A DNA stretch of 49,510 bases from CSP1-5 sp964558395 (GTDB taxonomy: Bacteria; Methylomirabilota; Methylomirabilia; Methylomirabilales; CSP1-5). How positions within the stretch are numbered: the stretch's first letter is position 1; each line of letters begins with the position of its first letter. Made by a program: the position numbers and the translations under genes. This document shows, one piece after another, positions 25,065 through 33,482 of this stretch. The notes below the pieces were generated by a model. The model ran no database searches, was not told where the DNA came from, and saw only the letters and a program-made list of their open reading frames with translations. The stretch lies in NCBI GenBank assembly GCA_964558395.1, contig CAZLDS010000018.1:1-49510 (forward strand), given 5' to 3'.

Positions 25065-26153
25065 TTATCCGGCAATCATTTGATAGTAGGGACCTTCCGA
25101 GATACGTCCCCAATCCCGGATCAAGCGTTGGAAATTGGTGTACGATGCGTGTACCTTCTTGGCCATGGGACTCTTCGTTGATTCGTCTTTATTGACCTCT
25201 TCTCCAAGCTGTTTGAGTTTCCGCATTACTTCTGCTGGGAAGGGGAGGATTTGGACCTGGCCTCGGAGTTCGGTCCGCAAGCGTTTCAGAGCCGTCGCGT
25301 TCTTTGTGTCGTACTCCGTGAATGCGAGGGTTTGAATGGCCATCGCAGCGTAGTCCAAAGTTCGCTGAAGGTCTACGGGCAGGGAATCGTAGGCGTGGCG
25401 ATTGAAAACGAATTCGGTTATCGCTCCAGGCTCGTGCCAGCCTGGATAATAGTAGTAGCGAGCCGCCTGGTAGAGTCCCAGTTTGAGATCGTCGTGCGGA
25501 CCGACCAATTCGGCCGCGTCGATGACACCGCGCTCCAGGGCTGGAAAAATCTCTCCGGGGGGCGTTAGTACGACCGTCGCACCCGCTTTTGCCATCACCT
25601 TGCCGCCGAGGCCGGGAATGCGGATCTTCAGCCCTTGGTAGTCTGCGAGTGAGTCGATTTTTTTGCGGAACCACCCACCCATCTGGACCCCAGTAGAGGC
25701 AGATGGGCGCGGCACCAGGTTAAAGGGTTTGTAGGTTTCCTCCCAAAGCTTCAGGCCGCCTGCAGAGTAACACCAGGCGTATTGACCTTGTGCATTCATT
25801 CCAAAGGGGACGGCCGTAAACCACTGCATTGCTGGCTCTTTGCCGGCCCAATAGTAGGCCGCTCCGTTATACATCTCGATGGTACCTTGTTGGCACGCGC
25901 CGAATGCGCCGAAAGCCGGGACGAGCTCGCCGGCGGCGAAGACTTTAATAGCCAGACGTCCGTCACTCATCTCATGCACGATCTTCGCAAAACGCCTGGC
26001 GTTTCCCTGAAGCACGTCGAGGGTGTGGCTCCACGTCGTCACCATTCGCCAGTGATATTTGGGTCGGGCGATCACATGTGGTGCATCGACGGCAGCTATC
26101 CCCGTGGCTGCCAGGGCCCCTCCAGCCGTCAGGAGAAACTTTCGCCGTTCCAT
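25065..26153 (-). CDS. TRAP transporter DctP-type solute-binding protein, Tat-exported
   Basis: 362 residues from the ATG at 26153, seven bases after GGAGGG (an in-frame GTG at 26159 is less well placed). The twin-arginine leader MERRKFLLTAGGALAATGIA points to Tat export. The mature protein shows WSHTLDVLQGNARRFAKIVHEM, GWFRKKIDSLADYQGLKIRI with the conserved Arg that binds substrate carboxylates, and GVIDAAELVGPHDD. These proteins capture organic acids in the periplasm. The DctQ and DctM membrane subunits are not in the window. Confidence 0.92.
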   Translation of the reverse strand: MERRKFLLTAGGALAATGIAAVDAPHVIARPKYHWRMVTTWSHTLDVLQGNARRFAKIVHEMSDGRLAIKVFAAGELVPAFGAFGACQQGTIEMYNGAAYYWAGKEPAMQWFTAVPFGMNAQGQYAWCYSAGGLKLWEETYKPFNLVPRPSASTGVQMGGWFRKKIDSLADYQGLKIRIPGLGGKVMAKAGATVVLTPPGEIFPALERGVIDAAELVGPHDDLKLGLYQAARYYYYPGWHEPGAITEFVFNRHAYDSLPVDLQRTLDYAAMAIQTLAFTEYDTKNATALKRLRTELRGQVQILPFPAEVMRKLKQLGEEVNKDESTKSPMAKKVHASYTNFQRLIRDWGRISEGPYYQMIAG

Positions 26154-26299
26154 GCGCACGCCCTCCCTGGTGAAAGCATCAATGATGATACTTGATTCCC
26201 CATTCCGAATGCAGCATTCATTGATAGATCTGTTGGCGAAGATTACCCATTCACATGTATGATGTCAATCGAGGGATCGGGAATGGCCGGAGAGACGGG

Positions 26300-26824
26300 A
26301 TGGGGGAGGACGAAGCGGAACGTGGAGGTATGGTGGGAAACTCGGGGGTGGCAGCCGTGGATCAACGTGCATTTCAAGAGCAGTTAGCGGAAAAACACTG
26401 CTGGGGCTGTGGAGTTCTCAATCAACGCGGTTTGCAGATCAAGAGCTACTGGTCGGATAACGAGGCGATCTGCACGTGGCAACCCAGCCGCTATCATATG
26501 GCAGGGCCGCAGCACATCCTGAATGGGGGGGTGATCGCTACTATCATCGACTGTCACTGTATTTGCACGGCCATTGCCGCCGCATATCGTGCGGAAGGAC
26601 GAGCAATGAATACCGAACCTCCCATTTGCTGCGTCACGGCATCTTTACAGGTGACATATCTGAAACCGACGCCGATCCGTGAACCTGTCACTCTACGAGC
26701 GCGCGTCAAGGAAATGGGGAAGAAAAAAGCGATCATGACGTGTTCGCTCTTCGCCGGGGGAGAGGAATGTGCGCGCGGAGAAGTTGTGGCTGTGCGCGTC
26801 TCGCCAGCGTGGCGCGAAGGATGA
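26300..26824 (+). CDS. PaaI-like hotdog thioesterase
   Basis: 174 residues from the ATG at 26300; starts at 26255 and 26330 are also possible. The hotdog core contains CWGCGVLNQRGLQIKSYW, the central helix LNGGVIATIIDCHCICTAIA (where Asp is the likely catalytic residue) and VTASLQVTYLKPTPI. It probably hydrolyses an acyl-CoA thioester. Many Cys residues near the active site are unusual. It is followed after 46 bases by tag on the same strand. Confidence 0.8.
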   Translation: MGEDEAERGGMVGNSGVAAVDQRAFQEQLAEKHCWGCGVLNQRGLQIKSYWSDNEAICTWQPSRYHMAGPQHILNGGVIATIIDCHCICTAIAAAYRAEGRAMNTEPPICCVTASLQVTYLKPTPIREPVTLRARVKEMGKKKAIMTCSLFAGGEECARGEVVAVRVSPAWREG

Positions 26825-26870
26825 TGGCCATCGCGGTGTGCCAACGGCAGAGAAAGCGGGAGGAGGGACG

Positions 26871-27464
26871 ATGAGACGGTGTGGGTGGGCTGAGGGGAGC
26901 GAAGTCATGACCGCCTACCACGACCGGGAGTGGGGAGTCCCCCTCCACGACGACCGGAAGTTATTCGAATTCATGGCGCTCGATGCTTTCCAGGCCGGAT
27001 TGAGTTGGGCGATCATCCTCAACAAGCGGGAGGGATTCCGTCAAGCCTTTGACGATTTCAACGCCAAGAAGATTGCCCGGTATTCATCACGCAAGATCGA
27101 GCGTTTGCTGGGGGACACCAGGATCATCCGAAATGAACAAAAGATTAGGGCCACCGTGACCAACGCCCGGGCATTCCTGCACATCCAGAAGGAGTTCGGA
27201 TCGTTCGATGCCTTCATTTGGCAGTTCGTGGGTGGCATCCCCAGGCAAAACGCCTGGAAGACGATGCGTCAGATTCCGGCGAAGACGAGAGAGTCAGACA
27301 GCATGAGCAAGACCCTGAAAGGGTGGGGATTCACGTTTGTCGGCTCGACGATCTGCTACGCCTTCATGCAGGCCGCCGGCATGGTGAACGACCATCTCGT
27401 AACATGTTTTCGCTACGCCGAGGTAGGGCCGATGGATAAGCGGGCGCGAGCAAGGTCTGGGTAA
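26871..27464 (+). CDS. tag: DNA-3-methyladenine glycosylase I
   Basis: 197 residues. It excises 3-methyladenine from alkylated DNA. Zinc-knot ligands Cys4 and His17 (MRRCGWAEG...YHDREWGVPLHDD) and the C-terminal His and Cys (NDHLVTCFRY) match the four ligands of E. coli Tag. The glycosylase helix-hairpin-helix region FQAGLSWAIILNKREGFRQAF is intact. The ATG at 26871 follows GGAGGAGGG. The longer frame from 26769 only overlaps the upstream gene. Confidence 0.95.
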   Translation: MRRCGWAEGSEVMTAYHDREWGVPLHDDRKLFEFMALDAFQAGLSWAIILNKREGFRQAFDDFNAKKIARYSSRKIERLLGDTRIIRNEQKIRATVTNARAFLHIQKEFGSFDAFIWQFVGGIPRQNAWKTMRQIPAKTRESDSMSKTLKGWGFTFVGSTICYAFMQAAGMVNDHLVTCFRYAEVGPMDKRARARSG

Positions 27465-27483
27465 TGACCCCTACATTTGGAAA

Positions 27484-28698
27484 TCAATGGGGGTTTTTCC
27501 ACCGCCGGTGCATCCAGAACCACTGTTCCGGGTGCCGGAGGATTAACCTCTCGAGTGCGGCATTGTACATGCGCGTGTTCGCCCGAATCGCTTTCTCAGG
27601 GGTGTCACACTCGACGACCGGGAGCGCCTCTTCAAAGCGAATCACATGAGAGCCATCCGGCTCTCGCCAGCTTGCCGCAGGGACCACAGGAGTGCCGGTC
27701 GCCATGGCAATTGTCGCGAGGCTTCGAAAGGTCCGGGCTGGATGCCCGAAGAACTCTACTTCCACCCCGTCCCTGCCTCCGGCGTGCTGGTCGAAAATGA
27801 ACACGACGACCTCGTGGGCTGTGAGGCGGTCCAGGATGCCCTCGAGGACGTCCTTCTTCGGAAGGACGTTGAGACCCACGCGGCGGAAACGCCCGGTGAC
27901 GAGCGTATCCAGCCAGCGAGGGCGAAGAGGCTTCCGGGGTATGTGGAATTTCCCGCGGTATTGGGGAAAGTTTGCCATCCCGGCAACGGTCGCGAGTTCC
28001 CAGTTGCCGAGGTGGCCGGTGAGGACGAGAATGCCTTTCCCCTGGTCATGTGCACGAAGCATTGCGTCGATGTTTTCCACGCGCACGAGCCCGGCGCGGC
28101 GTCCCCCGGAGATCAAGGGGAACCGGAGGAACTCGACAAGGGAACGGGCCAGGTGCCCGTAGAAGGCCTGTGCCAGCCGCACGATTTCATTCTCGGGAAT
28201 CTTTCCGCCGAAGACGAGACGGAGATTCGAGAGAACGACCCCACGGCGGATGGGAAGGACGTAATAGATGAGCTTGCCGACGAGCGGCACTTGGGTCTCT
28301 GTAGACTCGGTGACCGCGACCGCGGATGCGCTAGTGTCGTGGTGCGTGAGTGAGAGCGCGATCCCCTTTAGCCGATAGCGGTCCAGGACTCCCCGAGCCG
28401 TTTCAGTCGCAACGAGCCGGGGCGCGCCGTAGCCGTCCCGGGTAACCATAAAGTCCCTCGGACCAATCTCTCCATGGGCGGTCTCACGGGGAAAGAGTTT
28501 CAAGCACGCCTCCTTGGCAGCAAATCGTGCCGCCATGCTGGCCACGCGGCCAGCCCCATCACCGGCGTCCTGAAGTTCTTCCGACGAAAAGATGCGCAGG
28601 AGGTCCTCCTGGGGTGTCTCACGCAGAAACCGCTCCATGCGTGCGATCTCCACAGAGTCGATGCCACAGCGGGTGAGCGGGGTAGCCTGGTCCATCAT
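27484..28698 (-). CDS. Fusion: holo-ACP synthase + LpxL-type acyltransferase
   Basis: 404 residues, two enzymes in one chain. Residues about 10-132 are AcpS: CGIDSVEIARMERFL and ARFAAKEACLKLF carry the Mg-binding Asp and Glu; it moves 4'-phosphopantetheine from CoA to ACP. Residues about 138-404 are a lauroyl/myristoyl acyltransferase of the LpxL/HtrB type, with catalytic His229-x4-Glu234 in GHLGNWE, FIFDQHAGGRDGVEVEFFG and a WFWMHRRWK end. The enzyme that activates the ACP is thus joined to the one that unloads it. It lacks the usual N-terminal membrane anchor of LpxL. Last gene of the operon, eight bases after the previous one. Confidence 0.9.
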   Translation of the reverse strand: MMDQATPLTRCGIDSVEIARMERFLRETPQEDLLRIFSSEELQDAGDGAGRVASMAARFAAKEACLKLFPRETAHGEIGPRDFMVTRDGYGAPRLVATETARGVLDRYRLKGIALSLTHHDTSASAVAVTESTETQVPLVGKLIYYVLPIRRGVVLSNLRLVFGGKIPENEIVRLAQAFYGHLARSLVEFLRFPLISGGRRAGLVRVENIDAMLRAHDQGKGILVLTGHLGNWELATVAGMANFPQYRGKFHIPRKPLRPRWLDTLVTGRFRRVGLNVLPKKDVLEGILDRLTAHEVVVFIFDQHAGGRDGVEVEFFGHPARTFRSLATIAMATGTPVVPAASWREPDGSHVIRFEEALPVVECDTPEKAIRANTRMYNAALERLILRHPEQWFWMHRRWKNPH

Positions 28699-28706
28699 CT
28701 ATCCCT

Positions 28707-29984
28707 TCAGTTAGCCGAGGCCCGGAAGAGTAGCGCGGCGTTCGTCCCGGCGAAACCTCTGCTGAGAACAAGCGCCACATCGCTGCGTGGTGGTTGCACC
28801 GTTGTCGACACGGTCAGGTCTGCACACTCCGGATCGAGCTCACGGAGGGTTGCGATCCCGGGGACTTCACCACGCCGCAATGAATTGAGGGCCAGTGCCG
28901 AATCAACGATACCAGCGGCGGCCATCAGGTGTCCAAATGCCCATTTGAAGGCTGTTACCGGCGGCGGCGTGGTACCAAAGATGCGTCGGAGCGCCGATGC
29001 CTCTGACGAATCGGACGCCGGGTTGCCGTTTCCGTGAGCCACAATCATGCCAACGTCAGCGGCGGCAATTCCGGCTTCGTCGAGCACCAAGGCAATTGCG
29101 CGCGCAAGCCCATCCCCATCCGGCCGGATCGAGAGTAACCCTTCTCCCTCCGCGACGCAGCTGCTCGCAAGAAGCTCCCCAAGGATCTTCGCGCCGCGCA
29201 TATGCGCTGCAGACTCCGTTTCGAGAACCAGAGCGGCGGCACCCTCCCCGAGGATGGTCCCGGTGCGCTTGGTGTCAAAGGGTCGAATCGTGTCCGTAGC
29301 GAGGAGTCCAAGCGCGTGATAATAGAGGATAGTCTCGGGCTCGAGGGGGGATTCGTGCCCGACCGCGACCGCCCGGTCTGCGTCGCCGGCTCGAAGGGCC
29401 GCTGCCGCCTCGGCAACCGCGAGCATGCCACTGATGCTGTGATTGATGACACACCCATTGGGTCCCTTAAAGCCGTAGCGGATTCCGATGTGGCAGAGGA
29501 CGTTATTGGGGAGGACTCGGAGAAGCCACATCGGGTTAACAACCGTGGCGAGTTCCTCTCCAAAGGCCTTCATATCCCCCCCTGTGGCGGTGATAAGCGG
29601 GAGGAAATCGTACTCGTCCTGATAGCCGGCCCCGCCCGACCCGTCGTAGACAGCCGTCCGATCATTGAACAGATCGACTCCAGCCGGGTCCAGCGTGTCG
29701 CGGTGCGCGCCGATTCCGGACCGTTCAATTGCCTTCGCCGCGGCGTAAAGCCCAAGGAGGTCAGTGCGCCGGACCATCTTGTAAAGCTTGCGATCATCCA
29801 CCAACGTACGCGGGTTGAGATCTGGAATCTCTCCCGCCAGCCTGGAAGGCCAATTCGACGACTCCCACTGCCGGATCGGTGCAATCGCGGATCGTCCGGC
29901 CCGCGCCGCCTCCCAGATCTCGTCGGGATCCATGCCAGCGGAACAGATTGCGCCTTCACCCGTCACGATGACCCTGTTGTTCAT
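28707..29984 (-). CDS. FabF-like condensing enzyme without active-site Cys
   Basis: 425 residues of ketosynthase fold. At the position of the nucleophile (NTACASG in FabF) it reads CVINHSISG, with Ser183 in place of Cys. The His pair survives (IVAHGNGN; FKWAFGHLMAAAG with the Lys). Loss of the Cys recalls chain-length factors of type II PKS, which pair with an active ketosynthase, or decarboxylating KS variants. It overlaps the intact fabF by four bases (ATGA), consistent with a 1:1 heterodimer. GGAGG precedes its ATG. The role in setting chain length is inference. Confidence 0.82.
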   Translation of the reverse strand: MNNRVIVTGEGAICSAGMDPDEIWEAARAGRSAIAPIRQWESSNWPSRLAGEIPDLNPRTLVDDRKLYKMVRRTDLLGLYAAAKAIERSGIGAHRDTLDPAGVDLFNDRTAVYDGSGGAGYQDEYDFLPLITATGGDMKAFGEELATVVNPMWLLRVLPNNVLCHIGIRYGFKGPNGCVINHSISGMLAVAEAAAALRAGDADRAVAVGHESPLEPETILYYHALGLLATDTIRPFDTKRTGTILGEGAAALVLETESAAHMRGAKILGELLASSCVAEGEGLLSIRPDGDGLARAIALVLDEAGIAAADVGMIVAHGNGNPASDSSEASALRRIFGTTPPPVTAFKWAFGHLMAAAGIVDSALALNSLRRGEVPGIATLRELDPECADLTVSTTVQPPRSDVALVLSRGFAGTNAALLFRASAN

Positions 29985-31282
29985 GGGTGAACCTCCTCAG
30001 GGTTTCGCAGGACGACGCAATTGTTTGACCCGCCGAAGCCAAAGGAGTTTGAAATAGCAACGCCCACCCTCCGGACGCACGGTTGGTCGCGGACGAAATC
30101 AAGGTCGCAATCAGGGTCCATCTCGCGAAGGTTCGCGTTGACCGGAATGACTCCATGATGGATCGCGAGGGCGCAGATCGCAGCCTCGACCGCTCCGGCC
30201 CCCGCAATGAGGTGCCCCATGAGACTCTTCGTCGAGCTGACTGCCCCGCGGGTCGCATAGGGACCGAACACCGCCCGCACCGCTGCGCACTCGCTCCGGT
30301 CGTTCATCGGAGTCGAGGTCCCGTGAGCGTTGATGTAATCCACATCCTCTGGACGAGCGCCGGCATCGGTGAGGGCCTGCTGCATCGCCTGGATCGGCCC
30401 ATCGCCGGATGGGTGAGAGTCGGTAATTCTATAGCTGCTAAGAGAGTTCCCGTCACCCGCCAGTTCAGCGTAGATCCTCACCCCGCGCCGACGGGCCGCC
30501 TCCCACTCCTCAAGCACGAGAAAAGCGGCTCCCTCGCCTAAAACGAAGCCATTCCGAGTCAGGTCGAACGGCCGGCTCGCACGCTCTGGCGTGTCATTGT
30601 CCGTTGACAGAGCACCCAAGAGACAGAATGCGGAGAGCCCGACCGGGTTTACCATTGAGTCAAAGCCACCAGCGAGGACACAATCTGCGGACCCGTACCG
30701 GACCTGCTTCATCGCCGTGGCGATCGCCTGCCCTCCCGAGGCACACGCCGTGTTGACCGACGTGGCGTACCCGCGAATCCCGAAACGGCAGAGCAAGAGC
30801 GAGAGCCCGCTATTTACCTGACTTCGACAGAACACCAATGGGTCCACAGCCGTCATCTCCACGGTGCCAATTCGCTCCGCAGCGAAGTGGCCATCGACGG
30901 CAAATCGCCGATGCGTTTCCAACAGATCCGCGAACTCCACCCCCATCATTCCGCTTCCGACAACGCACCCCCAGCGTCCCGCGGTGCGGTTCTCAGGGCG
31001 GAGACCGGCATCCCGCATTGCTTCCTCGGCCGCGGCGAGTGCGAAGACGTTGTGCCGGGTTGCAAACTTGAGAAGCTTGCGGTCCTCGATCGCGGTTTGT
31101 GGATCAAAACCCTTCACCTCCGCACCGATTCGGACGGGGAAGCCACTTGCATCAAAGTTCGTGATGGGTCCGATCCCCGTGGAATTTTTCAGGAGAGCTT
31201 CCCACGAAGTTGCCATGTCGTTACCGAGTGGGGTCACGAGGCCCAGTCCGGTGATCGCTACCCGGCGTCGTTCTTGCCTCAT
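29981..31282 (-). CDS. fabF: Beta-ketoacyl-ACP synthase II (FabF type)
   Basis: 433 residues with complete Cys-His-His triad: Cys180 in NTACASGGQAI, His320 in NAHGTSTPMND and His357 in STKSLMGHLIAGAGA. It condenses malonyl-ACP with an acyl-ACP, extending the chain by two carbons. It is embedded in a seven-gene operon with its own ACP, so it probably serves a dedicated pathway and not housekeeping synthesis. Its start overlaps the stop of the dehydratase gene by four bases. Confidence 0.93.
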   Translation of the reverse strand: MRQERRRVAITGLGLVTPLGNDMATSWEALLKNSTGIGPITNFDASGFPVRIGAEVKGFDPQTAIEDRKLLKFATRHNVFALAAAEEAMRDAGLRPENRTAGRWGCVVGSGMMGVEFADLLETHRRFAVDGHFAAERIGTVEMTAVDPLVFCRSQVNSGLSLLLCRFGIRGYATSVNTACASGGQAIATAMKQVRYGSADCVLAGGFDSMVNPVGLSAFCLLGALSTDNDTPERASRPFDLTRNGFVLGEGAAFLVLEEWEAARRRGVRIYAELAGDGNSLSSYRITDSHPSGDGPIQAMQQALTDAGARPEDVDYINAHGTSTPMNDRSECAAVRAVFGPYATRGAVSSTKSLMGHLIAGAGAVEAAICALAIHHGVIPVNANLREMDPDCDLDFVRDQPCVRRVGVAISNSFGFGGSNNCVVLRNPEEVHP

Positions 31283-32112
31283 GATGCCCCCCAGAGGCCT
31301 ATCTCTAAATGTGCGGTTGACACACGTTGACCTGCGCCCTCTCCGGTGAGCGCGAGACTGGCTGAAAGCGCCCTCGCCTCCACGACCTCCACCCCAATCT
31401 CTATCGTCTGGCTGGGATGCACGAACGATCGGAGCCTGACGTTGGAGGCGCGTGTCGGCCTGATCTGCATTCGTATGCTCGGATCAACCACGTCTGCGGC
31501 AAGTTTGACTGCGAGGTGTATTTGCGCGTCTAAGAGAAGCGTCCCTGGGACGACCGGCTTTCGTGGGAAATGATCTGCAAAGAATGGGGCCGTCCCGGGA
31601 ACTCGCATCTGCGCGCGTAACTGCTTACCGGGAATATGGTCAACGAGGGTAATGTAAGGGTCCATTGCGGGGTTGTCCGAGAAATCCTGGGGCGGTACGC
31701 TTGCCCCGCAAAGTAATCGAAATCGCGCGCGGACGGCGTCGGGATCGTCGAAGTCCTCCATGGGCAGCATGGGACCCACACACCGGCTCAGTTCGATGAA
31801 CGACCGGCCCGCGGTCCCCGCCTGACCGTTATAGAGGATCCCATCATCATCATAGCTTTCCAGCTCGACGTCGAGATTGACTGTAGTTCCGGCAGCCGCC
31901 GCTCCATTGATCTTCGCGTCCCCCGTGACCCCGGCAACCGGCCGACTTCGGAACTCTGCTTTTGCCATCGCCACCCACGCCGCGAGCTGCCCGACCCCTT
32001 CAGCCAAAAGAATGGGTGACAGGTTAGGGAGATCTCTGGGGATGGTGAAACAGCCTTGAGCCTCTTTCCCCGGCACGACCTTGGTGATCTGATCAACTAA
32101 CAAGAATGCCAT
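31279..32112 (-). CDS. Double-hotdog 3-hydroxyacyl-ACP dehydratase (FabZ-like)
   Basis: 277 residues, twice a FabZ unit. The C-terminal half has the catalytic His181 in PFFADHFPRKPVVPG; the N-terminal half lacks that His but has Glu38 in ILLAEGVGQLAAWVAM, the position of the catalytic acid. His from one half and Glu from the other would form one composite active site, as in other double-hotdog dehydratases. It should remove water from 3-hydroxyacyl-ACP. The ATG at 32112 follows TGAGGA closely. Confidence 0.82.
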   Translation of the reverse strand: MAFLLVDQITKVVPGKEAQGCFTIPRDLPNLSPILLAEGVGQLAAWVAMAKAEFRSRPVAGVTGDAKINGAAAAGTTVNLDVELESYDDDGILYNGQAGTAGRSFIELSRCVGPMLPMEDFDDPDAVRARFRLLCGASVPPQDFSDNPAMDPYITLVDHIPGKQLRAQMRVPGTAPFFADHFPRKPVVPGTLLLDAQIHLAVKLAADVVDPSIRMQIRPTRASNVRLRSFVHPSQTIEIGVEVVEARALSASLALTGEGAGQRVSTAHLEIGLWGAS

Positions 32113-32269
32113 TCCTCACCACGAATGCCCTGTTTGGGCGAGTAGGAAAGGCCTTGACACCACCACGTCATATTTTGCGTGCGGCCCCCGAACTACGGCC
32201 ACACGCTCAGTCCCGGCGGCTTGGCCCCAAGTTTGACACACCCGCCGGGTCTGAATGGTTTGCCGTTTT

Positions 32270-32710
32270 TCACTCACCATCCGGGGACTTGGTGCCTTGT
32301 TTTTGAGCACGCACTACGAGTTTGCAAAAGGTTTCCACGGTAAAAAGGAGTGGGATGTCACGAACCTTCATTGGGGAGTGGAAACGTTCTGCAGAAACCT
32401 CACTCATGTGCTCCTGAAGTCGTTTCAAACCTGCCTCGGTCACATGGCCATTTTGCTCGAACTCAGCCTCCGAGAGGGTTCCACGCGCGTCCTCGACAAT
32501 TTTTCCCCGTGGGATCTTTACCTTGAACTGCCGTTCGAGGCGGAACACGATATCGAGAAAGTCAATCGACTCTGCGTCGAGGTCGTCCATCAGTGGGGTC
32601 GTGAGCGTCACTTCGTCGACATCGCGTCCCAACGCGTCCGCAATAATTTCCGCAACCTTCGGATAGACTCCTAAGGTCTCATCCTTCGTTACGTCTTGGG
32701 GTATCCCCAT
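32270..32710 (-). CDS. Acyl carrier protein, AcpXL-like, with C-terminal extension
   Basis: 146 residues. The four-helix ACP core (about 12-75) has the phosphopantetheine Ser48 in DDLDAESIDFLDIVFRLE. That segment and KVKIPRGKIVEDARGTLSEAEF resemble rhizobial AcpXL, the carrier for 27-hydroxyoctacosanoate in lipid A, more than housekeeping AcpP. About 50 extra residues follow and may be partly unstructured. The ATG at 32710 has GGAG and starts four bases after the fabG stop. A 157-base non-coding gap separates it from the dehydratase. Confidence 0.88.
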   Translation of the reverse strand: MGIPQDVTKDETLGVYPKVAEIIADALGRDVDEVTLTTPLMDDLDAESIDFLDIVFRLERQFKVKIPRGKIVEDARGTLSEAEFEQNGHVTEAGLKRLQEHMSEVSAERFHSPMKVRDIPLLFTVETFCKLVVRAQKQGTKSPDGE

Positions 32711-32714
32711 CAGT

Positions 32715-33473
32715 TCACTCCATCTTGAAGCCGCCATCGACGTGGACGACCTGTCCGGTGATGTAATCCGCATATCTAGAAGCGAGGAACATGATCGCGT
32801 AGGCCACCTCGATTGGCATGCCAAACCGCCGGAGGAGGATTCGCGACTTGACTTCATCGGTTGCACGCTCCAGGATCTCACGCGACATGTCGGTTTCAAT
32901 AACCCCGGGAGCCACCGCATTTACTGTAATTCTGCGGGGTGCCAACTCGACCGCGAGTGCCTTGGTAAGCGCATTAATTGCGCCTTTACTGGCTGCGTAG
33001 TTTGTTTGACCTCGACCGCCCTTTTCGGCGGAGACCGAACTCACGTTGATGATCTTGCCCGCACGGCGGGAAATCATGTGTGGGACCACTGCGCGCGTCA
33101 CATTAAAGACCCCGGCCACGTTCGTATCGAGGACGGTTTCCAGGTCCGCGTCCTCAAGCAGCGGCAGCAGGTTGTCACGAATGACCCCGCTATTGTTGAC
33201 GAGGACGTCGATGCGGTCGCAGCGGGTCGCGACTCGTTCGACGGCGGCGTCACACGCTTTACGGTCGCGGACATCGACCTGGTCTGCCGTCATCCGGCGC
33301 CCCGCGGCACGCCCAGAGGCGACGATTTCATTGGCGATCTCGGTGCTGTCACGAAAGAAAAAGGTGACGTCGGCTCCATCTGCCGAGAAGAGATCCACGC
33401 ATGCCCGCCCGATGCCACGGGTCCCACCCGTAATGATCACCGCTTTATCCGCGAGTCCAGAGGTCTGGAGCAT
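32715..33473 (-). CDS. fabG: 3-oxoacyl-ACP reductase (SDR)
   Basis: 252 residues. Short-chain dehydrogenase with cofactor loop GGTRGIG (about 16-22), NNSG, catalytic Ser in NVSSVSAEKG and Tyr-x3-Lys in NYAASKGAINAL. The C terminus GQVVHVDGGFKM is typical of FabG. It performs the ketoreduction step of the elongation cycle with NADPH. Of two ATGs, 33473 is correctly spaced from GAGGG; 33479 is too close. It follows the enoyl reductase by nine bases. Confidence 0.92.
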   Translation of the reverse strand: MLQTSGLADKAVIITGGTRGIGRACVDLFSADGADVTFFFRDSTEIANEIVASGRAAGRRMTADQVDVRDRKACDAAVERVATRCDRIDVLVNNSGVIRDNLLPLLEDADLETVLDTNVAGVFNVTRAVVPHMISRRAGKIINVSSVSAEKGGRGQTNYAASKGAINALTKALAVELAPRRITVNAVAPGVIETDMSREILERATDEVKSRILLRRFGMPIEVAYAIMFLASRYADYITGQVVHVDGGFKME

Positions 33474-33482
33474 CGTCATCCC

